44,851 bases of DNA, taken from assembly GCF_003846185.1 (NCBI RefSeq), contig NZ_ML123034.1, positions 5,822,312 through 5,867,162 of the forward strand, in the 5' to 3' direction. Positions 7,418-15,261 of the stretch are shown piece after piece (positions within the stretch are counted from its first letter, which is position 1; every line of letters starts with the position of its first letter). Below the pieces are notes generated by a model, which was given only the letters and a program-made list of their open reading frames with translations, had not been told where the DNA came from and did not search any database. This DNA is from Streptomyces sp. ADI96-02. Its GTDB lineage: Bacteria; Actinomycetota; Actinomycetes; Streptomycetales; Streptomycetaceae. The translations under genes and the position numbers were made by a program.

Positions 7418-8604
7418 CGGACGCCGCGACACCGCGCTTCACCGGCGACGCCCGCCCGTACGGGGGCGGCGACCCGTACGCCGACCACCGCACGGCCGAC
7501 TTCCCCTTCGCCCACCTCGTCGACCTCGCCGACCGCCGCCTCGGGGCCGGGGTCATCGCCGCCAACGACGAGTTCTTCGCCGAGCGCGAGAACCTGCTCA
7601 AGCCCGGACCCGCCGTGTTCGACCCGGAGCACTTCGGCCACAAGGGCAAGATCATGGACGGCTGGGAGACGCGCCGCCGCCGGGGCGCGTCCGCCGCCGA
7701 GCCGCACCCCGCCGCCGACGACCACGACTGGGCGCTCGTCCGCCTCGGCGCGCCGGGCGTCGTGCGGGGCATCGTCGTGGACACCGCGCACTTCCGGGGC
7801 AACTACCCGCAGGCCGTGTCCGTCGAAGCGGTCTCGCTGCCCGGCTCCCCGTCCCCCGAGGATCTGCTCGCCCCCGACGTGAAGTGGACGACGCTCGTCC
7901 CGCGCACGGCGGTCGGCGGCCACGCGGCCAACGGCTTCGCCGTCGACGCCGAGCAACGCTTCACCCACCTGCGGGTCAACCAGCACCCCGACGGCGGCAT
8001 CGCCCGGCTGCGCGTGTACGGAGAGGTCGCCCCCGACCCCGCCTGGCTGACCGCCCTCGGTACGTTCGACCTGGCGGCGCTGGAGAACGGCGGCCGGGTC
8101 GAGGACGCCTCCGACCGCTTCTACTCCCCGGCCGCCAACACCATCCAGCCGGGCCGCTCACGGAAGATGGACGACGGCTGGGAGACGCGCCGCAGGCGCG
8201 ACCGGGGCAACGACTGGATCCGCTACCGGCTCGCCGCGCGGTCGGAGATCCGGGCCGTCGAGATCGACACCGCCTACCTCAAGGGCAACGCGGCGGGCTG
8301 GGCGAGCCTGTCGATCCGCGACGGTGACGGTGACGGCGGCAGCGGCAGTGGCGACGGCAGCAGCGGCGACGGCGGAAGCGGTGCCGGGAACGGGAGCGGA
8401 GACGCGTGGACGGAGATCCTGCCCCGTACCCGGCTCCAGCCCGACACCAACCACCGCTTCGCCCTGGAGCGGCCGGCCTGCGGCACGCACGTGCGGATCG
8501 ACATCTTCCCCGACGGCGGCATCTCCCGCCTGCGGCTGCACGGTTCGCTCACCGACGACGGCGCGGCGGACCTGGCGGCCCGGCACCGGGAACTGGGCGG
8601 CTGA
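7414..8604 (+). CDS. alc: Allantoicase
   Basis: A 396-residue enzyme that hydrolyses allantoate to ureidoglycolate and urea. It has the expected two homologous jelly-roll repeats. The first contains GHKGKIMDGWETRRRRG (about residue 75) with VRLGAPGVVRGIVVDTAHFRGNYP. The second contains KMDDGWETRRRRDRGNDWIR (about 250) with RAVEIDTAYLKGNAAGWAS. Both carry a late LRxxPDGGIxRLRxxG motif. Residues about 305-330 (8329-8403) are an extra Gly/Ser/Asp-rich stretch inside the second repeat, not usual for the family. Start overlaps the allB stop by four bases. Confidence 0.95.
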   Translation: MTDAATPRFTGDARPYGGGDPYADHRTADFPFAHLVDLADRRLGAGVIAANDEFFAERENLLKPGPAVFDPEHFGHKGKIMDGWETRRRRGASAAEPHPAADDHDWALVRLGAPGVVRGIVVDTAHFRGNYPQAVSVEAVSLPGSPSPEDLLAPDVKWTTLVPRTAVGGHAANGFAVDAEQRFTHLRVNQHPDGGIARLRVYGEVAPDPAWLTALGTFDLAALENGGRVEDASDRFYSPAANTIQPGRSRKMDDGWETRRRRDRGNDWIRYRLAARSEIRAVEIDTAYLKGNAAGWASLSIRDGDGDGGSGSGDGSSGDGGSGAGNGSGDAWTEILPRTRLQPDTNHRFALERPACGTHVRIDIFPDGGISRLRLHGSLTDDGAADLAARHRELGG

Positions 8605-8656
8605 GCGGGGCCGCTGGGCGCACGTACCGCGAGTACAGGGGCTGCCCCGGCGCGCG

Positions 8657-8682
8657 CACCGCGATCGCGGGGCATCGCGGTG
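8657..8682 (+). terminator. Hairpin after the allB-alc operon
   Basis: CACCGCGAT (8657-8665) and ATCGCGGTG (8674-8682) form a perfect 9-bp stem with an 8-base loop, about 50 bases after the allantoicase stop. Confidence 0.55.
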
Positions 8683-8786
8683 TGCCCGACCGGCCCGTAC
8701 CTGAGGGTGTGTCACCCTGGTCGGGGTGCGGCGAGCGGCCCGCCGGCACAGCGCCGCACCACCCGACGTCCCGACCAGGAGCAACC

Positions 8787-9116
8787 ATGATCTTCATCGC
8801 CGTCAAGTTCACCGCCCTCGTCGCCGAGCGCGACAACTGGCTTCCCGCGCTGGAGGACTTCACCGTCGCCACCCGCAGCGAGCCCGGCAACCTCTTCTTC
8901 GACTGGTCCTACAGCGTGGAGAACCCGAACGAGTTCGTCCTGCTCGAAGCCTTCGCCGACGCGGCGGCCGGAGAGGCGCACGTGAACTCCGACCACTTCA
9001 AGGCGGCGATCGAGACGATGTCGGAGATGGTGGCCGAGATCCCCGAGATCATCAACGTCGAGGTACCCGGCGATCAATGGTCCCGGATGACGGAGGTCAC
9101 CCCGCGCAACCGCTGA
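8787..9116 (+). CDS. Putative quinol monooxygenase (ABM-fold)
   Basis: A 109-residue protein matching the antibiotic biosynthesis monooxygenase fold. An N-terminal strand IFIAVKFTAL is followed by EPGNLFFDWSYSVENPNEFVLLEAF and a late helix with HVNSDHFKAAIETM, as in YgiN-like quinol monooxygenases. The ATG has AGGAG six bases upstream. Proteins of this type dimerise and oxidise quinols or aromatic polyketides without cofactor; the substrate is unknown here. It is a single gene, separated from alc by a terminator-like hairpin. Confidence 0.8.
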   Translation: MIFIAVKFTALVAERDNWLPALEDFTVATRSEPGNLFFDWSYSVENPNEFVLLEAFADAAAGEAHVNSDHFKAAIETMSEMVAEIPEIINVEVPGDQWSRMTEVTPRNR

Positions 9117-9156
9117 CCGGAGCGGCCGGCCGCTGACTGCTGGCTGCTGACCGAGG

Positions 9157-9987
9157 TCAGAACTCCTCGTGCGAGTCCGGATCGCCGCCGAACCGCCGGC
9201 GCCGCCCGGAGGTGATCGTGGTCAGCTCCTGCTCCGTCAGCTCGAACCCGAACAGGTCCAGGTTCTCCCGCTGCCGCCCCGGGTCCGCCGACTTCGGGAT
9301 CGGCACCGCGCCGATCTGCGTGTGCCACCGCAGCACCACCTGGCCGGGGCTCACCCCGTGGTCCGCGGCGACCGCAGCGATCGAGGGGTCCTCCAGCACC
9401 TCGCGACCCCGGGCCAGCGGGCTCCAGCTCTCCGTGACGATGCCCTTCGCCGCGTGCACCGCGCGCAGCTCCTCCTGGGGCAGCAGCGGATGCAGCTCGA
9501 TCTGGTTCACCGACGGCAGCACGCCCGTCTCCCGCTCCAGCCGCTCCAGATGAGCGGCGGTGAAGTTGGATACGCCGATGGAGCGGACCAGCCCGTCCTC
9601 CCGGAGCCTGATCATCGCCTTCCAGGTCTCCACGTACTTGTCGAGACGGGGGAGCGGCCAGTGGATCAAGTACAGGTCGACGTAGTCGAGCCCGAGCCGG
9701 GCGCGCGACTCCTCGAACGAGGCCAGCGTCTCCTCGTACCCGTGGTGCCGTCCGGGCACCTTCGTGGTGACCCGCACGTCCTCGCGCTCCACGCCGCTGC
9801 GGGCGATGCCCCGGCCCGTACCGGTCTCGTTGCCGTAGTTCAGTGCCGTGTCGACGAGCCGGTAGCCGAGCCCCAGGGCCCCCGCGACGGCCTCCTCGGC
9901 CGCCGCGTCGTCCAGGGGATAGGTGCCGAGGCCCACCGCAGGAAGCGTGGTGCCGTCGTCGAGCGTGTGAACCGGCGCTTCGCCCAT
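9157..9987 (-). CDS. Aldo/keto reductase
   Basis: A 276-residue NADPH-dependent oxidoreductase of the 2,5-diketo-gluconate reductase-like group. Catalytic residues are the Asp and Tyr in LVDTALNYGNETG (about 48-60), the Lys in VTTKVPGRHH (about 80) and the His in YLIHWPLPR (about 110). SIGVSNFTAAHLERL, NQIELHPLLPQEELRAVHA and VPIPKSADPGRQRENLDLF are the standard substrate and cofactor segments. The upstream region (9988-10110) is low-complexity DNA with several copies of CGTCCGGCC. No substrate can be assigned. Confidence 0.92.
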   Translation of the reverse strand: MGEAPVHTLDDGTTLPAVGLGTYPLDDAAAEEAVAGALGLGYRLVDTALNYGNETGTGRGIARSGVEREDVRVTTKVPGRHHGYEETLASFEESRARLGLDYVDLYLIHWPLPRLDKYVETWKAMIRLREDGLVRSIGVSNFTAAHLERLERETGVLPSVNQIELHPLLPQEELRAVHAAKGIVTESWSPLARGREVLEDPSIAAVAADHGVSPGQVVLRWHTQIGAVPIPKSADPGRQRENLDLFGFELTEQELTTITSGRRRRFGGDPDSHEEF

Positions 9988-10277
9988 GGTCCGTCATGTC
10001 CTTCCCGTCCGTCCCGTCCGGCCGTGTGCCTCGTCCGGCCGGACGCCCGTCTGCCCGTCTGTCCCGTCCGGCCCTCCCGCCGCCGTCCGGCCGTCGGTGC
10101 CCGTCCCGGTCAGCGTAGGCGCGCGGCCGGGACGGGGCAGCTCGACGTTCCGCCGGGGCGTCGGACCGATGAGTCGCCGCCGGTCGTGCGGTCATAGAAG
10201 GGCAGAGACCACGAGGTGCGACCGCCGGCCCCCGACGACGCCGGGGCGGTGCGGACGCCGGACGAAGGAGCTGTGCC

Positions 10278-10895
10278 ATGGCCGATCTGACACTCACCAC
10301 TTTCCTGTCCCTCGACGGCGTGTACCAGGCCCCCGGCGCGCCCGACGAGGACACCGGAGACGGCTTCGCCCACGGAGGCTGGGTGGCCCCGTACGCCGAC
10401 GAGGACCTGGGCCGGTTCCTGGACGAGGGCTTCCGGCGCTCCGCCGCGTTCCTCCTCGGCCGCCGCACGTACGACATCTTCGCCGCGTACTGGCCGAAGA
10501 TCACCGACGAGGACCACCTGATCGCCGCGCGCCTGAACGGACTGCCGAAGTACGTCGTCTCCAGCACGCTCCAGGACCCGCGATGGGCGGGGACCACCGT
10601 CGTCGCGGGTGACCTCGTGACCGAGGTGACCCGGCTCAAGGAGCGGACGAGCGGCGGCGAGCTCCAGGTCCACGGCAGCGGCCGGCTGGCCCGCGCCCTG
10701 CACGCGGCGGGGCTCGTCGACGTCTACCGCCTGATCGTCTTCCCGGTGCTGCTCGGCTCGGGCCGGCGCTTCTTCCCGGAGGGCGGGGCGCCGACCGCAC
10801 TGGAGCCGGTCTCCGGCCGCACCACGGCCCGTGGAGTCGAGATCCGGACCTACCGGCCCGCGGGACCGGCCCGGTTCGGCACGGTCGGCGCGTAG
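10278..10895 (+). CDS. RibD C-terminal / dihydrofolate reductase-like protein
   Basis: A 205-residue protein with FLSLDGVYQAPGAPDEDTG at the N-terminus, LLGRRTYDIFAAYWPKI near residue 58, KYVVSSTL and GSGRLARALHAAGLVD in the middle, and YRLIVFPVLLGSGRRFFPEG near 155-175. This is the YyaP/YwjB-type stand-alone RibD_C fold, probably an NAD(P)H-dependent reductase of unknown substrate. An AAGGAG site precedes the ATG by 9 bases. Divergent from the aldo/keto reductase. Confidence 0.85.
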   Translation: MADLTLTTFLSLDGVYQAPGAPDEDTGDGFAHGGWVAPYADEDLGRFLDEGFRRSAAFLLGRRTYDIFAAYWPKITDEDHLIAARLNGLPKYVVSSTLQDPRWAGTTVVAGDLVTEVTRLKERTSGGELQVHGSGRLARALHAAGLVDVYRLIVFPVLLGSGRRFFPEGGAPTALEPVSGRTTARGVEIRTYRPAGPARFGTVGA

Positions 10896-10958
10896 CCGGA
10901 GCACGTGCGCCCTCGCCGTACGCCGTACGCGCCGCCGGAGGCGGTCCCACGGTGGGTC

Positions 10959-11600
10959 CTACGGTGCGGGCAGCGCGGTGGGGCGGGTCGCCGCGCCGCG
11001 CAGTCTGGCCAGGATCGCCCGCTCGGCCTTGGCGTATCCCAGGCCGTTGTGCTGGAGCACCGACTCCGCGTTGGCCAGCTCCAGGAAGGCGATCAGCTCG
11101 AAAGCGAGCTGGCACACGTCGGTGTCCGCGTCCAGGTCTCCGGCGGCCCGCGCCTCCTCGATCGTCTGCTCGACGAAGGTGACCCAGCCGGTCTGGGCGG
11201 AGGCCAGGGCGTCGTGGACCCGGCCGCCGCGGGCGTCGAACTCGGCGGTGGCCGCGTAGAAGAAGCAGCCGCCGCGGAAGACCCGGTCGCGTGAGTAGGC
11301 GATCCACGCCTCGCACAGCCGCCGGACCCGGCCGAGCCCCGGCGGCGCCGAGCGCGCGGGCCGCAGCACGTGGTCGACGAAGACCGCGACCGCGGCGCGC
11401 ACCGTGGCGAGCTGAAGCTCCTCCTTCGAGCCGAACAGCGCGAAGACCCCGCTCTTGCTCAGCTTCAGCTCGGTGGCCAGCCGCCCGAGGGACAGCCCGT
11501 CCAGCCCTTCGACCGACGCGATCTGCACAGCTCGTCCGAGAATCAACTGCCGCGTCTGATTGCCGCGTTCGACGCGCCCGTCCGCCCGCACTGCCGCCAT
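10959..11600 (-). CDS. TetR-family transcriptional regulator
   Basis: A 213-residue regulator. Residues about 14-65 are the TetR HTH: RQLILGRAVQIASVEGLDGL, SLGRLATELKLSKSGVFALF, then GSKEELQLATVRAAV. The C-terminal domain has the AWIAYSRDRVFRGGCFFYAA segment typical of the TetR_C group often seen beside oxidoreductases. It converges on the RibD-C-like gene and is divergent from the LAL regulator. A perfect 10-bp inverted repeat 109 bases upstream may be its operator. Confidence 0.9.
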   Translation of the reverse strand: MAAVRADGRVERGNQTRQLILGRAVQIASVEGLDGLSLGRLATELKLSKSGVFALFGSKEELQLATVRAAVAVFVDHVLRPARSAPPGLGRVRRLCEAWIAYSRDRVFRGGCFFYAATAEFDARGGRVHDALASAQTGWVTFVEQTIEEARAAGDLDADTDVCQLAFELIAFLELANAESVLQHNGLGYAKAERAILARLRGAATRPTALPAP

Positions 11601-11708
11601 GTGACCACTCCGTGCCTCAGGGTTATCGAGGCGTCAGTCTAAGGGCTGTCCCGCCGTCCCCGGCGGGCGTGCGACGACAGCTACGGCACCTTGCCGCGTC
11701 ACCGGAAC

Positions 11709-11733
11709 GTCCGCATACGTCCAGTATGCGGAC
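11709..11733. promoter_or_regulatory. Perfect 25-bp palindrome between tetR-like and LAL genes
   Basis: GTCCGCATAC (11709-11718) and GTATGCGGAC (11724-11733) are exact inverted arms around GTCCA. Arm length and spacing are typical of a TetR-dimer operator. It lies between divergent regulator genes, 109 bases from the TetR start and 215 bases from the LAL start. Confidence 0.55.
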
Positions 11734-11933
11734 GCTCCTCCGTCGTGTGATGCACCGCATCCGACGCCGTACGTTGATCCACCAGGGATTACGGGAGAGC
11801 CCTCAGAGGGCGTCGGCAAGGCCCGCGGTATCCCTGTGTCCGGGAGGAACGACCCTTGAGGGATCGCCTGGCCCTCCGGGGTGGCGCGGGCCGACGGGCT
11901 CACGCCGCCGGCCCGTGGACTTAGGCTGTCACC

Positions 11934-11951
11934 ATGAGGGAACCGCCTTGA
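11934..11951 (+). promoter_or_regulatory. Five-codon leader ORF overlapping the LAL start
   Basis: ATG AGG GAA CCG CCT TGA encodes MREPP and its stop overlaps the TTG start of the downstream gene (TTGA, 11948-11951). A TAGGCT hexamer (11922-11927) ends 6 bases before the ATG, so the ORF could be read from a leaderless transcript. The GAGGGA inside it also serves as ribosome binding site for the large gene. Confidence 0.35.
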
Positions 11952-14668
11952 GCAGTCGTCGCGACGTGGGAGCCTTCCTTGCTCAGGGCCTGGGCCGTGC
12001 CCTCACCCCCGGCTCGCAGGGACCGTCGGCGTTCGTCGTCACGGGTGCGACCGGTGCGGGTAAGAGCCGGACGTTGCACGGTGTGTGCTCCGAGCTGCGA
12101 GAAGGGTTGTCGGACGCCGCGACCTCACTCCGCCAGGTCGGCGCAGCTCACTTGGTGGACAGGGGGCCGTACGGGCTGGCGAACAGCCTTCTCGGCCTGG
12201 ACCTTGGGTCCCCGCTACCGGCGGACGCCGAGGACAGGTTGCTGGCACGTCTCGACGCGCTGTGCGCGACAGGTCCGCTGGTTCTTGTCATCGACGACGC
12301 GCATGAGGCCGACGCCGCCTCACTGGCCGTGCTGAACCGGATGGCGGCGGCATCCCGTCATCTCCCGCTCGCCCTGCTCGTGGGCCGACGGCCCAGCCCC
12401 GAGCGGGAATACCTCAAGCGCCTGCTGTCCAGCCCCGTCGTCCACGAGACCGTGCTTCCGTCATTGGACGCGACGGATTTCGACGCCTTGGTACTCGAGC
12501 GCACAGGGAAAAGGCCGACCTGCCGCTTGCGCTCGGCACTGTCGCCGCACCGGGACAACCCCCTGCGCCTGATCACCCTGCTCGACGACCTGGACCGCGC
12601 CGGCGTTCTCAGCGCCGGTGCCTTTCTGGACCTGTCTCCCGGTCCTCAGGCGGACGGCATGGTCCGGCGCTCCCTGGACGAAGCCGTCACGACCGCCGTG
12701 CAGACCTTGGAGGGCCTGACCAGAGAGGTCGCACGGATCGCCGCCGTCCTCGGGCGGCCCGCGGCGGTCGAAGAGATCGCGGAGATCGCGGGACGGGAGC
12801 CGATCAGGGTCGTGGAGGCCGTGCGGGTACTGGTCGACCGCGGAATGGCGTCGTTCGACGCCGACGGGTTGCTGGGCTTCACCCATGCCGGGTACCGCGA
12901 CGCCGTCGAGCGGACCGTCCCCGCCCCGCTGCTGAGGGTGCTGCACGACGCCGCTGCCCGGCGGGCGGACGCCCCCGACCGCACCCGGCACGTGATCGCA
13001 TCCGGAGCCACTGCGAAGGCAGTCCTCTCAGCGGTCCAGGACGCCGAGCACGAACTCGCCCACGCCCCGGCCGTGGAGGCGGACCTGCTGGCCGTTCACA
13101 CGGGGGCGACGGGGCCTTCGACGGCCGGTGCGGCGCTCGCCATCCGACGGGCGCGAGCGCTGTCCCGCTCGGGTCGGACGAGCCAGGCGAAGACCGTGGC
13201 GCGCACGGCCCTCAGTCATGCCGCCGAGCCGCGGCAGGTCGAAGAGCTCCGGAGGGTGCTGATCTTCGCACTGACCGCCCAGGGCGAGGCGGAGGAGGCC
13301 CTTTCCCTGGTGAACAGGACCATTGGTGAGGCGTCGTCCTCGCATACGCGTGACGTCCTGCAACAGCACCGCCGCCAGCTGACGCAGCTCGGCGGTCTGG
13401 AGCCCCTGGCTCTGCGGCCACTCACCGCGGATCCGCTCACCCTGACGCCGACCGGCCTGGCCTCGGAGGCAGTGCGCCTGTGTCTCACCGGGTCCCCGCA
13501 TCTGGCCGTGGAACTGGCCTGGGAGGCTTCGCGCCGGAACTCGTCGTCCGATGCCTACGCGGATGAAGGAGCTTCCAGCCACATCTGGCCTCCGTTCGTC
13601 GAACTCTCAGCCAACGGCCCGCGAGCGGCCTACGACGCCATGCGGGAGGTCCAGCGGCTGACGGAAGAGCGTGCGGCCCATTGGCCAAGCCTCCCTCAGC
13701 AACTTCTGCGCGGATCGATCGACATGAACGCAGGCCGGTTGGACGACGCGGCCGCCGCTTTCGACGCCGGTCTGGAACTCGCGGACTCGACGGAGTTCGC
13801 CTGGACCTCGCACGCCGTGGGATCACGAGCCATGATCGATGTCCTGCGCGGCGATCCCGACGCGGCCGAGGCGCGGCTCGCGGACTGGCACAGCGAGCCG
13901 AGGCCGCTCATATTCGGCCTTCCGGAACCCGGGCGAGCAGAGGTGTCGCTGCTGGGGGCCCGCCGACGGCACGCGGAGGCCGCACGTCTGGCCCGTACCC
14001 TGTGGCGAACCGCGACCGAGCGGCATGCGTACACGTGGCTCGCCACCGTGGCACCGGAGTTCAGCCGAACAGCGCGCCTGGGAGGCGACGAGGACTTCTG
14101 CACGGCGATCGCCCAGGACTTGCGGCATCTGCCGCGTCCGCTGCCGCCCGCGCTCGCGCCCTCGGTGCACCTGGCGGAGGCGCTCGCCTGTCCGGACGTC
14201 GACGTCGCGACGGCGAAGGCACGCGCCGCCGCGGTGGACGCGCACTCGGCGGGCGAGACGCTCACGGCGCTGACCGGGTGGGAGGAGGCGGCGGTGGCCT
14301 CCGCGAAGGGGGTTTCCAAGGATCAGGCACGGCAGTACGCACGGCGGGCTCTGGAATGCGCCTCGCAGGTCGGCGCGTTCGGTGTCGCCCGAAGGATCAA
14401 GGGACGACTGCGCTCCCTCGACGTACGCCTGAAAGACACCCGCAACCGTCCTCGCCCGCTCACGGGGTGGGACGCCCTGACCTCCACGGAAACCCAGGTC
14501 TGCGAGATGGTCGCCTCCGGCCTGTCCGGCCCGGACATCGCTCGCGCGCTGTCCGTCTCGACTCGCACGGTGCAGACACACGTTTCCCACAGCCTGGCCA
14601 AGCTCGGCCTGGCCACCCGTATCGAACTCGCAGCCGCGGTCCGCGCACTGTCACAGCGTCAGCCCTGA
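11948..14668 (+). CDS. Large ATPase transcriptional regulator of the LuxR family (LAL type)
   Basis: About 906 residues from TTG 11948, chosen for its GAGGGA site and because the protein similarity begins here; the frame is open further upstream. Walker A is VTGATGAGKSRT (about residues 31-42) and Walker B is LVLVIDDAHEAD (about 110-122). The middle 500 residues are alanine-rich helical TPR-like repeats. Residues about 842-900 are the LuxR HTH: LTSTETQVCEMVASGLSGPD, then IARALSVSTRTVQTHVSHSL. LAL proteins usually activate adjacent pathways on binding a small ligand. The MFS and carotenoid oxygenase genes downstream are the likely targets by position. Confidence 0.88.
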   Translation: MSSRRDVGAFLAQGLGRALTPGSQGPSAFVVTGATGAGKSRTLHGVCSELREGLSDAATSLRQVGAAHLVDRGPYGLANSLLGLDLGSPLPADAEDRLLARLDALCATGPLVLVIDDAHEADAASLAVLNRMAAASRHLPLALLVGRRPSPEREYLKRLLSSPVVHETVLPSLDATDFDALVLERTGKRPTCRLRSALSPHRDNPLRLITLLDDLDRAGVLSAGAFLDLSPGPQADGMVRRSLDEAVTTAVQTLEGLTREVARIAAVLGRPAAVEEIAEIAGREPIRVVEAVRVLVDRGMASFDADGLLGFTHAGYRDAVERTVPAPLLRVLHDAAARRADAPDRTRHVIASGATAKAVLSAVQDAEHELAHAPAVEADLLAVHTGATGPSTAGAALAIRRARALSRSGRTSQAKTVARTALSHAAEPRQVEELRRVLIFALTAQGEAEEALSLVNRTIGEASSSHTRDVLQQHRRQLTQLGGLEPLALRPLTADPLTLTPTGLASEAVRLCLTGSPHLAVELAWEASRRNSSSDAYADEGASSHIWPPFVELSANGPRAAYDAMREVQRLTEERAAHWPSLPQQLLRGSIDMNAGRLDDAAAAFDAGLELADSTEFAWTSHAVGSRAMIDVLRGDPDAAEARLADWHSEPRPLIFGLPEPGRAEVSLLGARRRHAEAARLARTLWRTATERHAYTWLATVAPEFSRTARLGGDEDFCTAIAQDLRHLPRPLPPALAPSVHLAEALACPDVDVATAKARAAAVDAHSAGETLTALTGWEEAAVASAKGVSKDQARQYARRALECASQVGAFGVARRIKGRLRSLDVRLKDTRNRPRPLTGWDALTSTETQVCEMVASGLSGPDIARALSVSTRTVQTHVSHSLAKLGLATRIELAAAVRALSQRQP

Positions 14669-14994
14669 GGGGCCGGCCCGGCCTCGGCGGCCGTGACCCG
14701 CGCGGTGCGGGAACTGAGCCCACCGACGCGGCCCCGTCCGCGGCCCATACGGTCTCCCGGACCGGCCCCCGGCCGCGAGGTCCGGCCGGACCTCCGCCCC
14801 GGCGTGCGTCTCCCCGCCGGCGGACGAAATGAACGGCGGGAAGCGGCCTGCCGCACCGACACGCCCACAGTGCGCCGCGTGCGGCACGGTCTCTCGCGGA
14901 TGGCCCCGAGATCTCTGTCATTCGACGGATGTCAAGTCCTGCCGCGCGGGCCAGCATGGCGATGCACCACTCGTTCCGCTATCGGAGAATAACC

Positions 14995-15261
14995 GTGAGA
15001 GTCGCCCTTCCTCTGCTCGGCCCGGCCCCCCGCGACCTGTTCGCGGCGAGTAGCGCCGCTCTCGGCGTCGACGCCTCGGACCGGGCGGCACCGGCCGCCT
15101 GCCTTGGACCCGGCCCCCTGTTCCTGAGCCGCTCGTCCATCGATGGCGTGAAGACCGCCGACGCCGCCGGAGCGGCCGTCCACGGCCCGCTCCGGGGCAC
15201 GGACGTCACCGACGGGGGAGCCGGCTCGGAGCTGCGGACAGAGACGCGAGTACGAGCATGA
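14995..15261 (+). CDS. Small ORF coupled to the MFS gene (unknown)
   Basis: An 88-residue reading frame from GTG 14995 with GGAG 7 bases upstream. Its TGA overlaps the MFS ATG (ATGA), which supports real translation and coupling. The protein begins VRVALPLLGPAPRDLF and is alanine/glycine rich, with no transmembrane helix or motif I recognise. It may be a remnant of a larger gene. The preceding 14669-14994 stretch holds no gene that I can support. Confidence 0.35.
   Translation: MRVALPLLGPAPRDLFAASSAALGVDASDRAAPAACLGPGPLFLSRSSIDGVKTADAAGAAVHGPLRGTDVTDGGAGSELRTETRVRA

Noticed and set aside
9988..10277. Possible small gene between the aldo/keto reductase and the RibD-C gene
   Set aside because: The sequence is low-complexity CGTCCGGCC-type repetition with no start supported by a ribosome binding site.
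9074..10639. 521-codon minus-strand reading frame
   Set aside because: It overlaps both the aldo/keto reductase in another frame and the antisense of the RibD-C gene. Composition is Arg/Gly/Ala-rich shadow.
11291..11947. Upstream open extension of the LAL gene
   Set aside because: It lies opposite the TetR gene and across the palindrome. No family similarity exists before TTG 11948, which has a good ribosome binding site.
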